64,000 nucleotides of DNA. Source: Actinomyces weissii (GTDB taxonomy: Bacteria > Actinomycetota > Actinomycetes > Actinomycetales > Actinomycetaceae). Made by a program: the position numbers and the translations under genes. This document shows, piece after piece, positions 19,549 through 29,756 of this stretch (the first letter of the stretch is position 1; every line of letters starts with the position of its first letter). The DNA lies in NCBI RefSeq assembly GCF_016598775.1, contig NZ_CP066802.1, forward strand, positions 1,488,001-1,552,000. Direction: 5' to 3'. The notes under the pieces were generated by a model. It did not search any database, had not been told where the DNA came from, and worked only from the letters and a program-made list of their open reading frames with translations.

Positions 19549-20817
19549 CTAAGGCAGCAGCGCCTGCGTCACCGCGTCAGCCATCAGGCGGCCCCGCAGG
19601 GTCAGGGCCGCCCGGCCCCCAGCAGCGGCGACGCCGTCAAGCAGGCCGTCCCCCACCAGGCGGGCCACCACCGGCACCAGCCGCACAGGCGTGCCAGCCG
19701 CCGTCACCGGCTCGCCGCCGTGGGCCAGGCCCCGCAGCAGCAGGCCCTCACGCAGCCTGATGCCCAGCATCACCCGCTCCAGCTCGCGCGAGGCCGCGTC
19801 CACCACCTCGTGCCCAGCCACCGGCAGCCGCCCGGACGCCACCTGCCCCGCCCAGGCCAGCGGGTGCTTCACGTTCCACAGGCGCACGTCCCCCAGGTGG
19901 GAGTGGGCCCCCGGCCCGGCCCCCCACCAGTCCCAGTCCCGCCAGTAGGCCTCGTTGTGGCGGCACCGCTGGCCGGGGCGGGACCAGTTAGAGATCTCGT
20001 ACCACTCGTAACCGGCGGCCGCCAGCAGCTCGTCCGCCAGCTCGTACTTGGTGGCCTCGTCGTCGTCACTGGGCAGCTCCAGCTCCCCGCGCCGCACCTG
20101 CGCCCACATCCGCGTGCCCTCCTCCACCACCAGGGCGTAGGCGCTCACATGGTCCGGGCCCGTCTCCACCGCGGCCTCCAGGGAGCGCCGCCAGTCCGCC
20201 AAGGACTCCCCCGGCGCCCCGTAGATCAGGTCCACGCTGGTAGACAGGCCCGCCCGGCGGGCCCAGGCCACCACCTGCGGCACCCGCTCCGGGCGGTGCA
20301 CCCGGTCCAGCACCGCCAGCACCCGGGGAACCGCCGACTGCATCCCAAAGGACACCCGCGTGAAGCCCGCCTGCGCCAAGTCCTCCAGGTAGCGCTGGTC
20401 AACGGTCTCCGGGTTGGCCTCCGTGGTCACCTCCGCCCCCGGGGCCAGCCCCCAGGTAAGCCGCACCAGCTCCAGCATCCGCGCCAGGTCCGAGGCAGGC
20501 AGCATCGTGGGGGTGCCCCCACCCAGGAACACCGTCTGCACCTGGCGCGGCGGCAGCCCCGCCTCCTCCATGGCGGCCCGGGCCAGCGCCAGCTCCCCCG
20601 CCAAGGTGTCCACGTAGTCCCCCGCAGAGGCGCCCGGCCCCAGGGACAGGTTCGTGTAGGTGTTGAAGTCGCAGTAGCCGCAGCGCACCCGGCAGTAAGG
20701 CACGTGCAGGTACACGCTGAAGGGCCGCCGCCCACCCTCCGGCGGGACCGCTCCCACCTGCGGGGGCAGCGTGCCCAGGCCAGACAGTGGCACGCCCTCC
20801 GGCTGCCTGGGGCTCAT
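19549..20817 (-). CDS. hemW: Heme chaperone HemW (radical SAM)
   Basis: HemW is a radical SAM protein that binds and delivers heme; it was formerly annotated as a coproporphyrinogen oxidase. The [4Fe-4S] motif CRVRCGYCDFNTY is near residue 35, followed by FLGGGTPTMLP, FGMQSAVPRVLAVLDRVH and the HemW signature RHNEAYWRDWDWWGAGPGAHS. The C-terminal HemW domain starts around LERVMLGIRLREG. I chose the ATG at 20817, because it makes a four-base ATGA overlap with the trmB stop; a longer frame to 20856 would overlap trmB by 43 bp. It forms a cluster with lepA and trmB. Confidence 0.94.
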   Translation of the reverse strand: MSPRQPEGVPLSGLGTLPPQVGAVPPEGGRRPFSVYLHVPYCRVRCGYCDFNTYTNLSLGPGASAGDYVDTLAGELALARAAMEEAGLPPRQVQTVFLGGGTPTMLPASDLARMLELVRLTWGLAPGAEVTTEANPETVDQRYLEDLAQAGFTRVSFGMQSAVPRVLAVLDRVHRPERVPQVVAWARRAGLSTSVDLIYGAPGESLADWRRSLEAAVETGPDHVSAYALVVEEGTRMWAQVRRGELELPSDDDEATKYELADELLAAAGYEWYEISNWSRPGQRCRHNEAYWRDWDWWGAGPGAHSHLGDVRLWNVKHPLAWAGQVASGRLPVAGHEVVDAASRELERVMLGIRLREGLLLRGLAHGGEPVTAAGTPVRLVPVVARLVGDGLLDGVAAAGGRAALTLRGRLMADAVTQALLP

Positions 20818-21737
20818 GCCTGCCCGGCGCGCACCGGCACGGCGCGCGGCGCCCACATGACCTCCGTGCGCACCGCCGTCAGGTCCCGGATCGTGCGGCC
20901 CGCCGCGATCCCCCGCTGCTCGAAGCGCGTCATCACCCGCCCCGTGAAGCGCTCCGACCAGCCGCCCCGCACCCCGGAAGGTGAGCCCGGGTCCACCCCG
21001 TTGCCCAGGCTGCCAGGCTCCGCCGTCTGCGCCCCCAGGTCCGGCAGACGGCCCGCGTCCGGGAAGGACAGCAGCGGCAGGCTCGCGTCCGCACGCAGGC
21101 CGCTGGGCAGGGCTGCCGCCGCCTCCAGCACGTCCCGCATCTGGAAGGCGTAGTCAGACCAGTCGGTGGCCAGGCGCCACACCCCGCCGCTGCGCAGCAC
21201 CCGCGCCACCGACAGCGCAAAGGCCTCGTTCACCAGCCTCCGCTTGCGGTGCCGGGGCTTGCGCCACGGGTCCGGGAAGAACAACCACACCTCACTGGCA
21301 CAGCCCACCGGCAGGGCCGTGGCCAGCAGCTGGGAGGCGTCAGCAGGCACCACCCGCAGGTTGTCCACCCCGGCCTGGGCGGCGTCACGCACGATCTTGG
21401 CGATCGCCGTCTCCCACACCTCCACCGCCAGGTGGTCGACGCCGGGGTTGGCGACGGCGTGCGCCAGCAGCGCCTCACCGCTGCCGCTGCCCACCTCCAC
21501 CACCAGGGGGCGGACCTCGCCGGGGTGCCCGAACAGTGCCATAGGGTCCAGCTGGAAGTCCCGGTGCACCGTGCGGACCGCGTCAGCCCGCGGCACCGGC
21601 ACCACGTAGTGCGAGCCGTGCTCAGTCAGCGCCGCCTGCTGGCCGCCGCTCAGGCGCCCCCCGGCCCGGGAGAAGGAGCGCACCCGGGAGCGGATAGCGT
21701 GGGAGCGGGGGGCGTGCACCTGCTGGCCGCCGTCCAC
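20814..21737 (-). CDS. trmB: tRNA (guanine-46-N7) methyltransferase
   Basis: TrmB methylates N7 of G46 in the variable loop of tRNAs. The Rossmann SAM site is VEVGSGSGEALLAHA, and the diagnostic loop is VWLFFPDPWRKPRHRKRRLVNEAF, followed by LRSGGVWRLATDWSDYAFQM. At 307 residues it is long for the family; the first 50 residues form an Arg-rich extension. It starts at GTG 21737, six bases after the lepA stop, and overlaps hemW by four bases. Confidence 0.95.
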   Translation of the reverse strand: MDGGQQVHAPRSHAIRSRVRSFSRAGGRLSGGQQAALTEHGSHYVVPVPRADAVRTVHRDFQLDPMALFGHPGEVRPLVVEVGSGSGEALLAHAVANPGVDHLAVEVWETAIAKIVRDAAQAGVDNLRVVPADASQLLATALPVGCASEVWLFFPDPWRKPRHRKRRLVNEAFALSVARVLRSGGVWRLATDWSDYAFQMRDVLEAAAALPSGLRADASLPLLSFPDAGRLPDLGAQTAEPGSLGNGVDPGSPSGVRGGWSERFTGRVMTRFEQRGIAAGRTIRDLTAVRTEVMWAPRAVPVRAGQA

Positions 21738-21743
21738 CCCAGG

Positions 21744-23621
<1,878 letters not shown>

Positions 23622-24055
23622 GAAGGCCCTTCTGTGGTGCGGACATGGTCTGAGGCAAGTCTCCCACGAGGCGGCAGGTGCCAGCGAACCTGCTGGTGTG
23701 AGCCGTGTCCGTCCCGAGCGGGCGTCGGGCTGACGAGGGCTGGCCGAACCCGGACTGGGCAGCGGGCACCGGCAGTATCGGCCGCCACCCTGGGCTGGCC
23801 CTGTCCTGAGCGGGTACCGTCTTGCGCGGGATCTAGCCTGCTCCAGGTTGGGCAGGAGCAAGCACCGGCTTGGGCATGCCTTAGCCTGAGGGAGGTTCGA
23901 TCTGAGCAGGTGCTGGCCCGAGGAGCCTCGGCACGAGCGGACGCCGGCCCCGCCGTCGCCCCATGAGACCTGTCAGCCGCCCGGGCACGCGCACGTGAGC
24001 AGCAATACGGCGAAGCCGCTGGGCAGCCGGGTCCCTGATGACTTAGGGTCACCTT
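23622..24055. other. 434-bp gap between divergent lepA and DedA-like gene
   Basis: This holds the promoters of the divergent lepA and DedA-like genes. I see no convincing gene, RNA or repeat. Short self-complementary stretches such as GCTCC and GGAGC near 23845 could form a weak hairpin. Base composition stays GC-rich. Confidence 0.5.
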
Positions 24056-24541
24056 ATGATCGACCGTATCCTGGAGCTGCCGTGGGGGTGGGCCGTTGCC
24101 GCCCTGTGGGTGATAGTCATGGGCCGCGCCAACGGCAGCTACTGGGTCGGCCGAGGCATCACCGCAGGCACCTCCCGCACGCGCTGGGCCAGGCTGCTGG
24201 AGTCACGTACCTACATCAGCTCGGCTGCCATAGCCGAGCGCTGGGGGCCGGTGGCCGTGACCCTGAGCTTCCTGACGGTCGGTGCGCAGACCTGCGTGCA
24301 GGTCTGGGCGGGGGTGACCCGTATGCCTCTGCGGCTCTACCTGCCAGCCGTCGCCCTGGGGTCAGTCATCTGGGCGGTCCTCTACGCCACCGTGGGCCTC
24401 GCGGTGTTCCGGGTGTGGGCCGAGCGCGGAGGGCTGTGGGCCCTGGGGCTGCTTGCGCTGATCGGGCTGATCGTGTGGGCCTTCCGGCGCTTCCAGGCCC
24501 GGCGGGTTACCACCATGCAGGTCCCGGACAGCGTGGCCTGA
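24056..24541 (+). CDS. Small DedA/VTT-like membrane protein
   Basis: A 161-residue membrane protein with three to four helices. The segment IAERWGPVAVTLSFLTVGAQTCVQVWAGVTRMPLRLYLPAVALGSVIWAVLYATVG has the layout of the DedA/VTT (SNARE-associated) domain, where conserved Gly and Pro residues flank re-entrant loops. It is shorter than typical DedA proteins (about 200), so it may be a reduced form. DedA proteins are linked to undecaprenyl phosphate or lipid flipping. It stands alone and is followed by repeat array 3a. Confidence 0.6.
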   Translation: MIDRILELPWGWAVAALWVIVMGRANGSYWVGRGITAGTSRTRWARLLESRTYISSAAIAERWGPVAVTLSFLTVGAQTCVQVWAGVTRMPLRLYLPAVALGSVIWAVLYATVGLAVFRVWAERGGLWALGLLALIGLIVWAFRRFQARRVTTMQVPDSVA

Positions 24542-24600
24542 GACGCTCGCGCCGGGGCACGGGAGCCCTGACGAGTCCAACTCGCACGTGGCGCCCTTCC

Positions 24601-24677
24601 CCGTCTCGCGAGACCGGGACATCGGTACCGCGAGACCGGGACATATGGCTCACGAGACCGGTAAGTCCTGTGGATAA
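24601..24677. repeat. Palindromic 22-bp repeat, array 3a, with DnaA box
   Basis: Units read GTCTCGCGAGACCGG, GACATCGGTACCGCGAGACC, then GACATATGGCTCACGAGACC. The array ends in a perfect DnaA-box sequence TGTGGATAA (24669-24677). Sequence beyond the box continues to match the flank of array 5. It lies between convergent genes. Confidence 0.85.
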
Positions 24678-24894
24678 CTGGGGTGGGTCGCGCTCCAGCA
24701 CCAGTGGCGACGACGTCGCGGCGACCGTCAATCTTGAGCATCCCCAGCGCCTACGCCCGCCGTCGTCGTTCTTCAGCCCCTGCGCTGCCTGCAGTCGCCG
24801 TCCTTGAGCATCCCCAGCGCCTACGCCCGCCGTCGTCGATGAAGCCACCAGCAGCCACCAAACCCACCCGAGATACCCACAACTAAGGCCACCC
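24678..24894. repeat. Interior of repeat composite with 34-bp direct repeat
   Basis: This segment separates arrays 3a and 3b. It contains two copies of a 34-35-bp sequence beginning TTGAGCATCCCCAGCGCC (about 24733-24767 and 24804-24838). The stretch next to the DnaA box (CGCGCTCCAGCACCAG, then GACGACGTCGCGG) reappears in inverted orientation at about 45960-46030, next to array 5. It looks like fragments of one ancestral element rather than a gene. Confidence 0.6.
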
Positions 24895-24947
24895 TTACCG
24901 AACTCGCGGTACATATGTCCCGGTCTCGCGGTAAGAAAGTGGGGGGT
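24895..24947. repeat. Palindromic 22-bp repeat, array 3b
   Basis: One full unit and flanking half-units (TTACCGAACTCGCGGTACAT, ATGTCCCGGTCTCGCGGTAA). The right flank, AAAGTGGGGGGTTAGGGGGAG, is the reverse complement of the sequence left of array 1. The response regulator's stop codon (24947-24949) lies inside this repeat-derived sequence. Confidence 0.85.
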
Positions 24948-25705
24948 TAGGGGGAGCTCAGGACCTCCTCCAGGCTGACCACCCCGCTGCGCAGCGCCAG
25001 CAGCACCAGCTGCACCCGGTCACGGGCACCGGTCTTGGACAGCAGGTGGGAGACGTGCGTCTTGACCGTCGCCATGCTCAGCCACAGGCGGTCACAGACC
25101 TCCTGGTTGGTCAGGCCCAGGGCCACCAGCCTCAGCACCTCCAGCTCCCGCTCAGTGAGCTCCCCCGGCAGCACCGGCCCCGAGCCCGCCACCGCCCCAG
25201 AGGCCGCAGCCACCACCTGGCCCGCCGTCCCTCCCGACGCAGCGTCCCCGACACCACCTGCGACCCAGGGAGCAGCGCCCTGCCGGAGGGCGGAGAGCAG
25301 GCGGCGGGTCGGGCCTGGGGAGATCACCGAGTCGCCTCGGTGCACGGTGCGCACGGCTGCCACCAGCTGCTCGGGCGGGGTGTTCTTGAGCAGGAAGCCC
25401 GCCGCCCCCGCCTCAATGGCCCCCAGCACGTAGCCGTCGGTGTCGAAGGTCGTCAGGATCACCACCCGCCCCGGCAGGCCCTGCTCCACCAGACGCCGGG
25501 TGGTCTCCAGCCCGTCCAGGCCGGGCATCTGCACGTCCAGGAGCAGCACGTCCACCGGGTGGGAGCGGCAGCGCTCCAGGGCCTCCTGACCGTCTGCCGC
25601 CTGCCAGAGCACCTCCATACCGGTCTGGGCGTTCAGCAGCATGGCCAGGCCTGCGGTCAGCAGGGGCTCGTCGTCAGCCAGCCCCAGCCGGATCACCTCG
25701 CTCAC
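24947..25705 (-). CDS. NarL/LuxR-family response regulator
   Basis: A 252-residue cytoplasmic response regulator. The receiver domain has the acidic pocket DDEPLL and phosphoacceptor Asp in LLLDVQMPG, with the conserved Thr in VVILTTFD and Lys in FLLKNTPPEQL. The C-terminal LuxR helix-turn-helix is LTERELEVLRLVALGLTNQEVCDRLWLSMATVKTHVSHLLSKTG. A Gly/Ala/Pro-rich linker joins them. It starts at GTG 25705, overlapping the kinase stop by four bases. It probably controls the divergent ABC operon. The last residues (SSP) and stop derive from a repeat-associated sequence. Confidence 0.94.
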   Translation of the reverse strand: MSEVIRLGLADDEPLLTAGLAMLLNAQTGMEVLWQAADGQEALERCRSHPVDVLLLDVQMPGLDGLETTRRLVEQGLPGRVVILTTFDTDGYVLGAIEAGAAGFLLKNTPPEQLVAAVRTVHRGDSVISPGPTRRLLSALRQGAAPWVAGGVGDAASGGTAGQVVAAASGAVAGSGPVLPGELTERELEVLRLVALGLTNQEVCDRLWLSMATVKTHVSHLLSKTGARDRVQLVLLALRSGVVSLEEVLSSP

Positions 25706-27591
25706 GGCGCTCCCTCCTCCGTCCCGGCCTGCAGGCTATCCGTCCCAGGCCGCCCGGCGTCTGCCGCCAGCTGCTCGCCCTGCGCCCCAGTGGCCTGGCC
25801 CCCCGTCCGGGGCAGGCGGGCACGCACCTGCCAGCCGCCGGACGACGTCGGCCCCGCCTGCACCTGGCCGCCCAGGTTAGTGACGCGCTCACGCATGGCC
25901 GCCAGCCCTGTACCCTCACGGCCCGTGCCGTCCTGGGCAGGGCACGCCCGTGGGGCGGCCTCGTTGGTCACGACGGCCTCCACCTCCTGCTCACCCACCC
26001 GCACGGTGACGTGGGTCTGCGCACCGTCGGCGTGGCGCAGCACATTGGTCAGGGACTCCTGCACCAGCCGGTAGACGGCCTCCGCCACCGGCTGGCTGGT
26101 GTCAGCGCACTGCTCCAGGCTGCTGCGCACCGGTAGCCCGGCCCGGCGGGCCCCGGCCAGCAGCGCGGGCAGCCCCTCCAGCCCCGGCAGCCGCCCACCG
26201 GCCCCGGTCTGCTCAACCGGCCCCACCGCGCCCTCAGCTCCCCCACCAGCCTGAGCCGCTGCCGGAGCCAGAGCGCCAGCAGCCCCAGGACCACCCGCAG
26301 GCGGCAGACCACCCGTACCCCCCGAACCACCTGCAGGGCGTGGCCCGTCCGCCGGGAGCGGCCCGCTGGCGCCGTCGTCGCCCCGACTAGCCAGGGCCGC
26401 CCTGCCAGGCTCCCCCGGCTTCCCCGGCAGGGTGGAGGCCTCAGCAGGGCCAGGCAGGTCCTCGTCGGCCCGCAGCACGTCCACCAGGGCACGCACCTCG
26501 TCGACGGCGTTGCGGCTGGTCTCCCCGATCACCGCGAGCGCCTGGTCCACCGCCGCCGGGTCGCTGGGCAGGACGGCCCGCGCTCCCGCCGCCTGTATGC
26601 CGATCACTGACAGGGAGTGGCCTAGCAGGTCGTGCACGTCGCGGGCGATGCGCTGGCGCTCCCGTACCACCGCCAGGCGCCGCTCGGCGTCCTGCTGGGC
26701 GGCCAGCACCGCCGCCCGCTCCAGGGCCTGCTCCACCTTCTCCCGCGAGCGCCGCCGCAGCAGCCCCGTCAGGGCGGCCACGGTGAGGACGGTGCTGGCC
26801 ATGCCCACCAGGGTCAGGGCCCGCACCGGCTCCAGCTGCTCCTCCCCGCCCAGGTAGCCGATCCACAGCACGCTGAGCGCGGCCCCCAGGTAGCAGGCGG
26901 CCAGCAGCAGCCCGGACCAGGGGCGCGCCAGGCGGCTGGTGCAGGTCTCGGCGAGCACCAGGCAGGAGATCAGGGCCGCCAGGCTGGCCTCACCGAAGAG
27001 CAGCAGGTGGGTGCCCAGCGCGCCGGTCAGCACCAGGACCGCCGTCACCGGGACCACGCGCCGCAGCAGGATCCCGCTGCAGCACAGCAGCACGACAGCC
27101 GCCCAGACCACCTCCAGGCACACCTCCGGGCACTGGTGGAGCACGGGCAGCAGGCCCCTTGTCCCGTCGGGGTTGTTCCAGACGGCGACGTAGCCGGTCA
27201 GGGCGGCGGCCAGGACGTCGAGCCAGCCGGGTCGGGGCAGGTCCCGCAGCCGCGCCCTGCGGGCCAAGGCCGCGCCGGAACCGCTGGGACCATTGGCAGT
27301 ACCGGAACCACTGGAACCTCTGAGAGCACTGGCCGCACCAGCAGTGCTGGCACCGCTGTCTCCACTGGCGCTGTTCGACCCGCTGGCAGTACCGGAACCA
27401 CTGGCACCGCTGGAACCACTGGGACCACTGGGACCACTGGCACCGCTGGGACCACTGGCACCGCCGTTGCCATTGGCACTGCTGGCACCGGCGGAACCGC
27501 CAGCACCGACGCCGTCGCTGGTGCCGGGGGCGGCGGGGGCGGGCCGTGGTGGCTCGTCCTGACGGGTTGCCGTCTGGGGTTGCTGGCTCAT
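25702..27591 (-). CDS. NarL-type sensor histidine kinase with low-complexity inserts
   Basis: A 629-residue membrane sensor kinase. About residues 100-260 form several transmembrane helices. The HisKA_3 phosphoacceptor motif is RERQRIARDVHDLLGHSLSVIGIQAAG. The ATPase domain has YRLVQESLTNVLRHADGAQTHV and GTGLAAMRERVTNLGG. Two Gly/Ser/Pro/Ala-rich regions are unusual: residues 25-110 before the first helix, encoded by short tandem repeats (CCACTGG-type units at about 27290-27480), and a roughly 90-residue insert between phosphoacceptor and ATPase domains. The ATG at 27591 was chosen; an open frame extends to 28806 but overlaps the divergent ABC gene. It is translationally coupled to the response regulator. 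Confidence 0.93.
   Translation of the reverse strand: MSQQPQTATRQDEPPRPAPAAPGTSDGVGAGGSAGASSANGNGGASGPSGASGPSGPSGSSGASGSGTASGSNSASGDSGASTAGAASALRGSSGSGTANGPSGSGAALARRARLRDLPRPGWLDVLAAALTGYVAVWNNPDGTRGLLPVLHQCPEVCLEVVWAAVVLLCCSGILLRRVVPVTAVLVLTGALGTHLLLFGEASLAALISCLVLAETCTSRLARPWSGLLLAACYLGAALSVLWIGYLGGEEQLEPVRALTLVGMASTVLTVAALTGLLRRRSREKVEQALERAAVLAAQQDAERRLAVVRERQRIARDVHDLLGHSLSVIGIQAAGARAVLPSDPAAVDQALAVIGETSRNAVDEVRALVDVLRADEDLPGPAEASTLPGKPGEPGRAALASRGDDGASGPLPADGPRPAGGSGGTGGLPPAGGPGAAGALAPAAAQAGGGAEGAVGPVEQTGAGGRLPGLEGLPALLAGARRAGLPVRSSLEQCADTSQPVAEAVYRLVQESLTNVLRHADGAQTHVTVRVGEQEVEAVVTNEAAPRACPAQDGTGREGTGLAAMRERVTNLGGQVQAGPTSSGGWQVRARLPRTGGQATGAQGEQLAADAGRPGTDSLQAGTEEGAP
27290..27485. repeat. 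Short tandem repeats coding for Gly/Ser/Pro linker
   Basis: Imperfect tandem 9- and 12-bp units of the CCACTGGGA/CCACTGGCA type code for the Gly-Ala-Ser-Pro-rich segment of the histidine kinase. Such repeats can change copy number by slippage. Because units are multiples of three, the kinase would stay in frame. Confidence 0.75.
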
Positions 27592-27625
27592 GTTATGAAC
27601 GTAGCGGCTGGGACGCCGGGTCTCG

Positions 27626-27641
27626 TCATACCCCGGTATGA
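27626..27641. promoter_or_regulatory. Operator-like dyad between divergent operons
   Basis: A perfect inverted repeat, TCATACC CC GGTATGA, lies in the 126-bp gap between the histidine kinase and ABC transporter starts. Its size and symmetry suit a dimeric LuxR-type response regulator, so it is a natural candidate for the site through which the neighbouring regulator controls both operons. Confidence 0.55.
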
Positions 27642-27717
27642 GGCTGGTGCGCGCCGGGGCCGCAGGTTCAGGCCGTGGTCTGACGACTTGCCCGCCTGCG
27701 GACGGCAACCTGGGCAC

Positions 27718-28878
27718 ATGAGCACACACATTGCCACCGCGCCGCTGCGCGCCCCCAGTACCCCGGCAGGAGACCGCCTGCCCGCCGTCGCCGAGCCTGG
27801 TCACCCTGGTGCCCCGGTGCCCTCCACGGCGGGCACTGAGCTGGTGGTCTCCACCCAGGGCCTGACCAAGACCTTCGGCAAGGGGCAGGCTGCCCGCACG
27901 GTCGTGGACCGCCTGGACCTGGCCGTGCCGCGCGGCTGCGTGTACGGATTCCTGGGGCCCAACGGCTCGGGCAAGTCCACCACCATGAAGATGCTGCTGG
28001 GGCTGCTGACTCCCACGGCGGGCACCGCCACCTTGTTCGGCACCCGGCTGGAGCGGCGGAACCTGGGGCAGGTCATGGCGCGTACCGGCTCCATGATCGA
28101 GCAGCCTCCCGGCTACGGGCACCTCACCGGTGCGGAGAACATGCGGGTGGTGCAGCGGATGCTGGGCCTGTCTGAGGCGCAGGTGGCCCGGGCGCTGGCG
28201 CTGGTGCGGCTCACCGAGCACAAGGACCGGCTGGCGCGCGCCTACTCCCTGGGCATGAAGCAGCGGCTCGGCATCGCGATGGCCCTGGCGCGGGAGCCGG
28301 AGCTGCTGGTACTGGACGAGCCGACCAACGGCCTGGACCCGGCCGGTATCGAGGAGGTGCGCAGCCTGCTGGTCCACCTGGCTGGGGAGGGGGTCACGGT
28401 CATGGTCTCCAGCCACCTGCTGGACGAGATCGACAAGATGGCCTCCGTGCTGGGCATCCTCTCGGCGGGGCGCATGGTGTTCCAGGGCACGCGGGCTGAG
28501 CTGATGCGCCGCAGCGTGCCGGACCTGCTGGTGGTCACCCCCACGCCGGAGGCGGTTGACGCACGGCTGCTGGCTGGGCTCGGCCCGCAGGCTGCCGCTC
28601 CGGCGGCGACGACGGCGCAGGCCTCCGCAACCACGGCAGGGACGACGGCGTCGGCCAGCGCCGGGGTGGCGGCAGCGTCTGCGGGTGCGGCTGCTGGCCC
28701 GGTGGGGGTGGTGCGCACGCCGCAGGGCGTCCGGGTCAGTGGCCTGGGCCCGCAGGAGGCCGCCGAGCTCAACCGGCGCCTGGTGGCCGCCGGGGTGGAG
28801 GTGCATGAGCTGCGTCGTGAGGCCCAGAGCCTGGAGGACGTGTTCATGGACCTCACCGGTGGGGCGGGGGTGCTGTGA
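27718..28878 (+). CDS. ABC transporter ATP-binding protein (antimicrobial-peptide resistance type)
   Basis: A 386-residue ATPase subunit. Walker A is GFLGPNGSGKSTTMKML, the signature is SLGMKQRLGIAMAL, Walker B is ELLVLDEPTNGLDP, and the H-loop is VMVSSHLLDEIDK. The sequence, including the Q-loop MIEQPPGYGHLTGAENM, resembles the drug- and lantibiotic-immunity class of ATPases. A 45-residue Ala/Thr-rich insert near residue 300 interrupts the C-terminal accessory domain. The ATG at 27718 is the first good start after the divergent promoter. Two permease genes follow with overlapping stops. The operon faces the two-component system. Confidence 0.93.
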   Translation: MSTHIATAPLRAPSTPAGDRLPAVAEPGHPGAPVPSTAGTELVVSTQGLTKTFGKGQAARTVVDRLDLAVPRGCVYGFLGPNGSGKSTTMKMLLGLLTPTAGTATLFGTRLERRNLGQVMARTGSMIEQPPGYGHLTGAENMRVVQRMLGLSEAQVARALALVRLTEHKDRLARAYSLGMKQRLGIAMALAREPELLVLDEPTNGLDPAGIEEVRSLLVHLAGEGVTVMVSSHLLDEIDKMASVLGILSAGRMVFQGTRAELMRRSVPDLLVVTPTPEAVDARLLAGLGPQAAAPAATTAQASATTAGTTASASAGVAAASAGAAAGPVGVVRTPQGVRVSGLGPQEAAELNRRLVAAGVEVHELRREAQSLEDVFMDLTGGAGVL

Positions 28879-29756
28879 TGAGCGCGCAGACCAAGACCAA
28901 GGAGGTCCCGGTGGCGCCGTCCCCGCAAGTGAGGACCCCGAGAGCTCGGGACCCGCGGGCGGCAGCCCCGCTGACGGCGTCGTTGGCGGCCTCCCCGCTG
29001 GCGGCGGTGCGCCTGGAGCTGGCCAAGATGCGACGCCTGCGCACGCTGCCGGTGGTGGCGCTGCTCGCCGGGGCCACGGTGGCCCTGTCCTCCATGAACC
29101 TGTTCGCCGCCTCCGCCCGCCCCGGCTTCTCCGACCCCGCAGAGCACCTGTGGGAGGGGCTGCTGCTGGGCTACGGCATGATGGCGGCGATCACCGGGCC
29201 GGTGCTGGTGTCGGTGCTGGCCAGCCGTCAGACCGACATCGAGCACTCCGGCGCGGGCTGGACCCTGTTCGCGACCGCCGGGCACACCCCCGGGGCGCTG
29301 TGCCGGGCCAAGCTGGCCGCCCTGGCCCTGGTGGTGGTGCCCACGGTGGTGGCCCAGAGCGTGGGCCTGGTGCTGGTGGCCCGGCTGGCGGGAGTGAGCG
29401 TGCCCTGGCAGGCAGGCCCCTGGGTGTCCTACACGGTGGGCCTGATCCTGGTGGACCTGGTGTTCTGCGCCTTCCACGTGTGGCTGGCGGCGGTGCAGGA
29501 GAACCAGCTGGTGGGTGTGGGCGTGGGGCTGCTGGGGGCCTTCGTCGCCGTCTACATGCTGCTGGCGCCCCAGTGGGTGACCCGCCTGGTGCCCTGGGGC
29601 TACTACGCGATGGTGTGCTGCGCCCGCATATCGGGCACGGGCCGGGCGGGGGCCGAGTACGTGACCCCGCCGTGGGGCTGGGTGCTGGGCTTCCTGCTGC
29701 TGGCCGCTGCGCTGTTCGCTGCCGCTACCCGGCGGCTTGACCGGATCGAGAGGTGA
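28878..29756 (+). CDS. ABC-2 type permease 1
   Basis: A 292-residue permease with six predicted helices, beginning after a 35-residue Pro/Ala-rich tail. The opening SPLAAVRLELAKMRRLRTLPVVALLAG is typical of bacitracin/lantibiotic-type ABC-2 permeases. The ATG overlaps the ATPase stop codon (TGATG), implying coupled translation. A GTG three bases upstream is an alternative start. It probably forms a heterodimeric channel with the next gene. Confidence 0.88.
   Translation: MSAQTKTKEVPVAPSPQVRTPRARDPRAAAPLTASLAASPLAAVRLELAKMRRLRTLPVVALLAGATVALSSMNLFAASARPGFSDPAEHLWEGLLLGYGMMAAITGPVLVSVLASRQTDIEHSGAGWTLFATAGHTPGALCRAKLAALALVVVPTVVAQSVGLVLVARLAGVSVPWQAGPWVSYTVGLILVDLVFCAFHVWLAAVQENQLVGVGVGLLGAFVAVYMLLAPQWVTRLVPWGYYAMVCCARISGTGRAGAEYVTPPWGWVLGFLLLAAALFAAATRRLDRIER

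Noticed and set aside
24669..24677. Origin of replication from DnaA boxes
   Set aside because: Only single or paired boxes occur, tied to the repeat element; no dnaA-dnaN genes, no AT-rich unwinding region.
27592..28806. 400-residue N-terminal extension of the histidine kinase
   Set aside because: It overlaps the divergent ABC ATPase gene antisense and lacks any kinase-related sequence.
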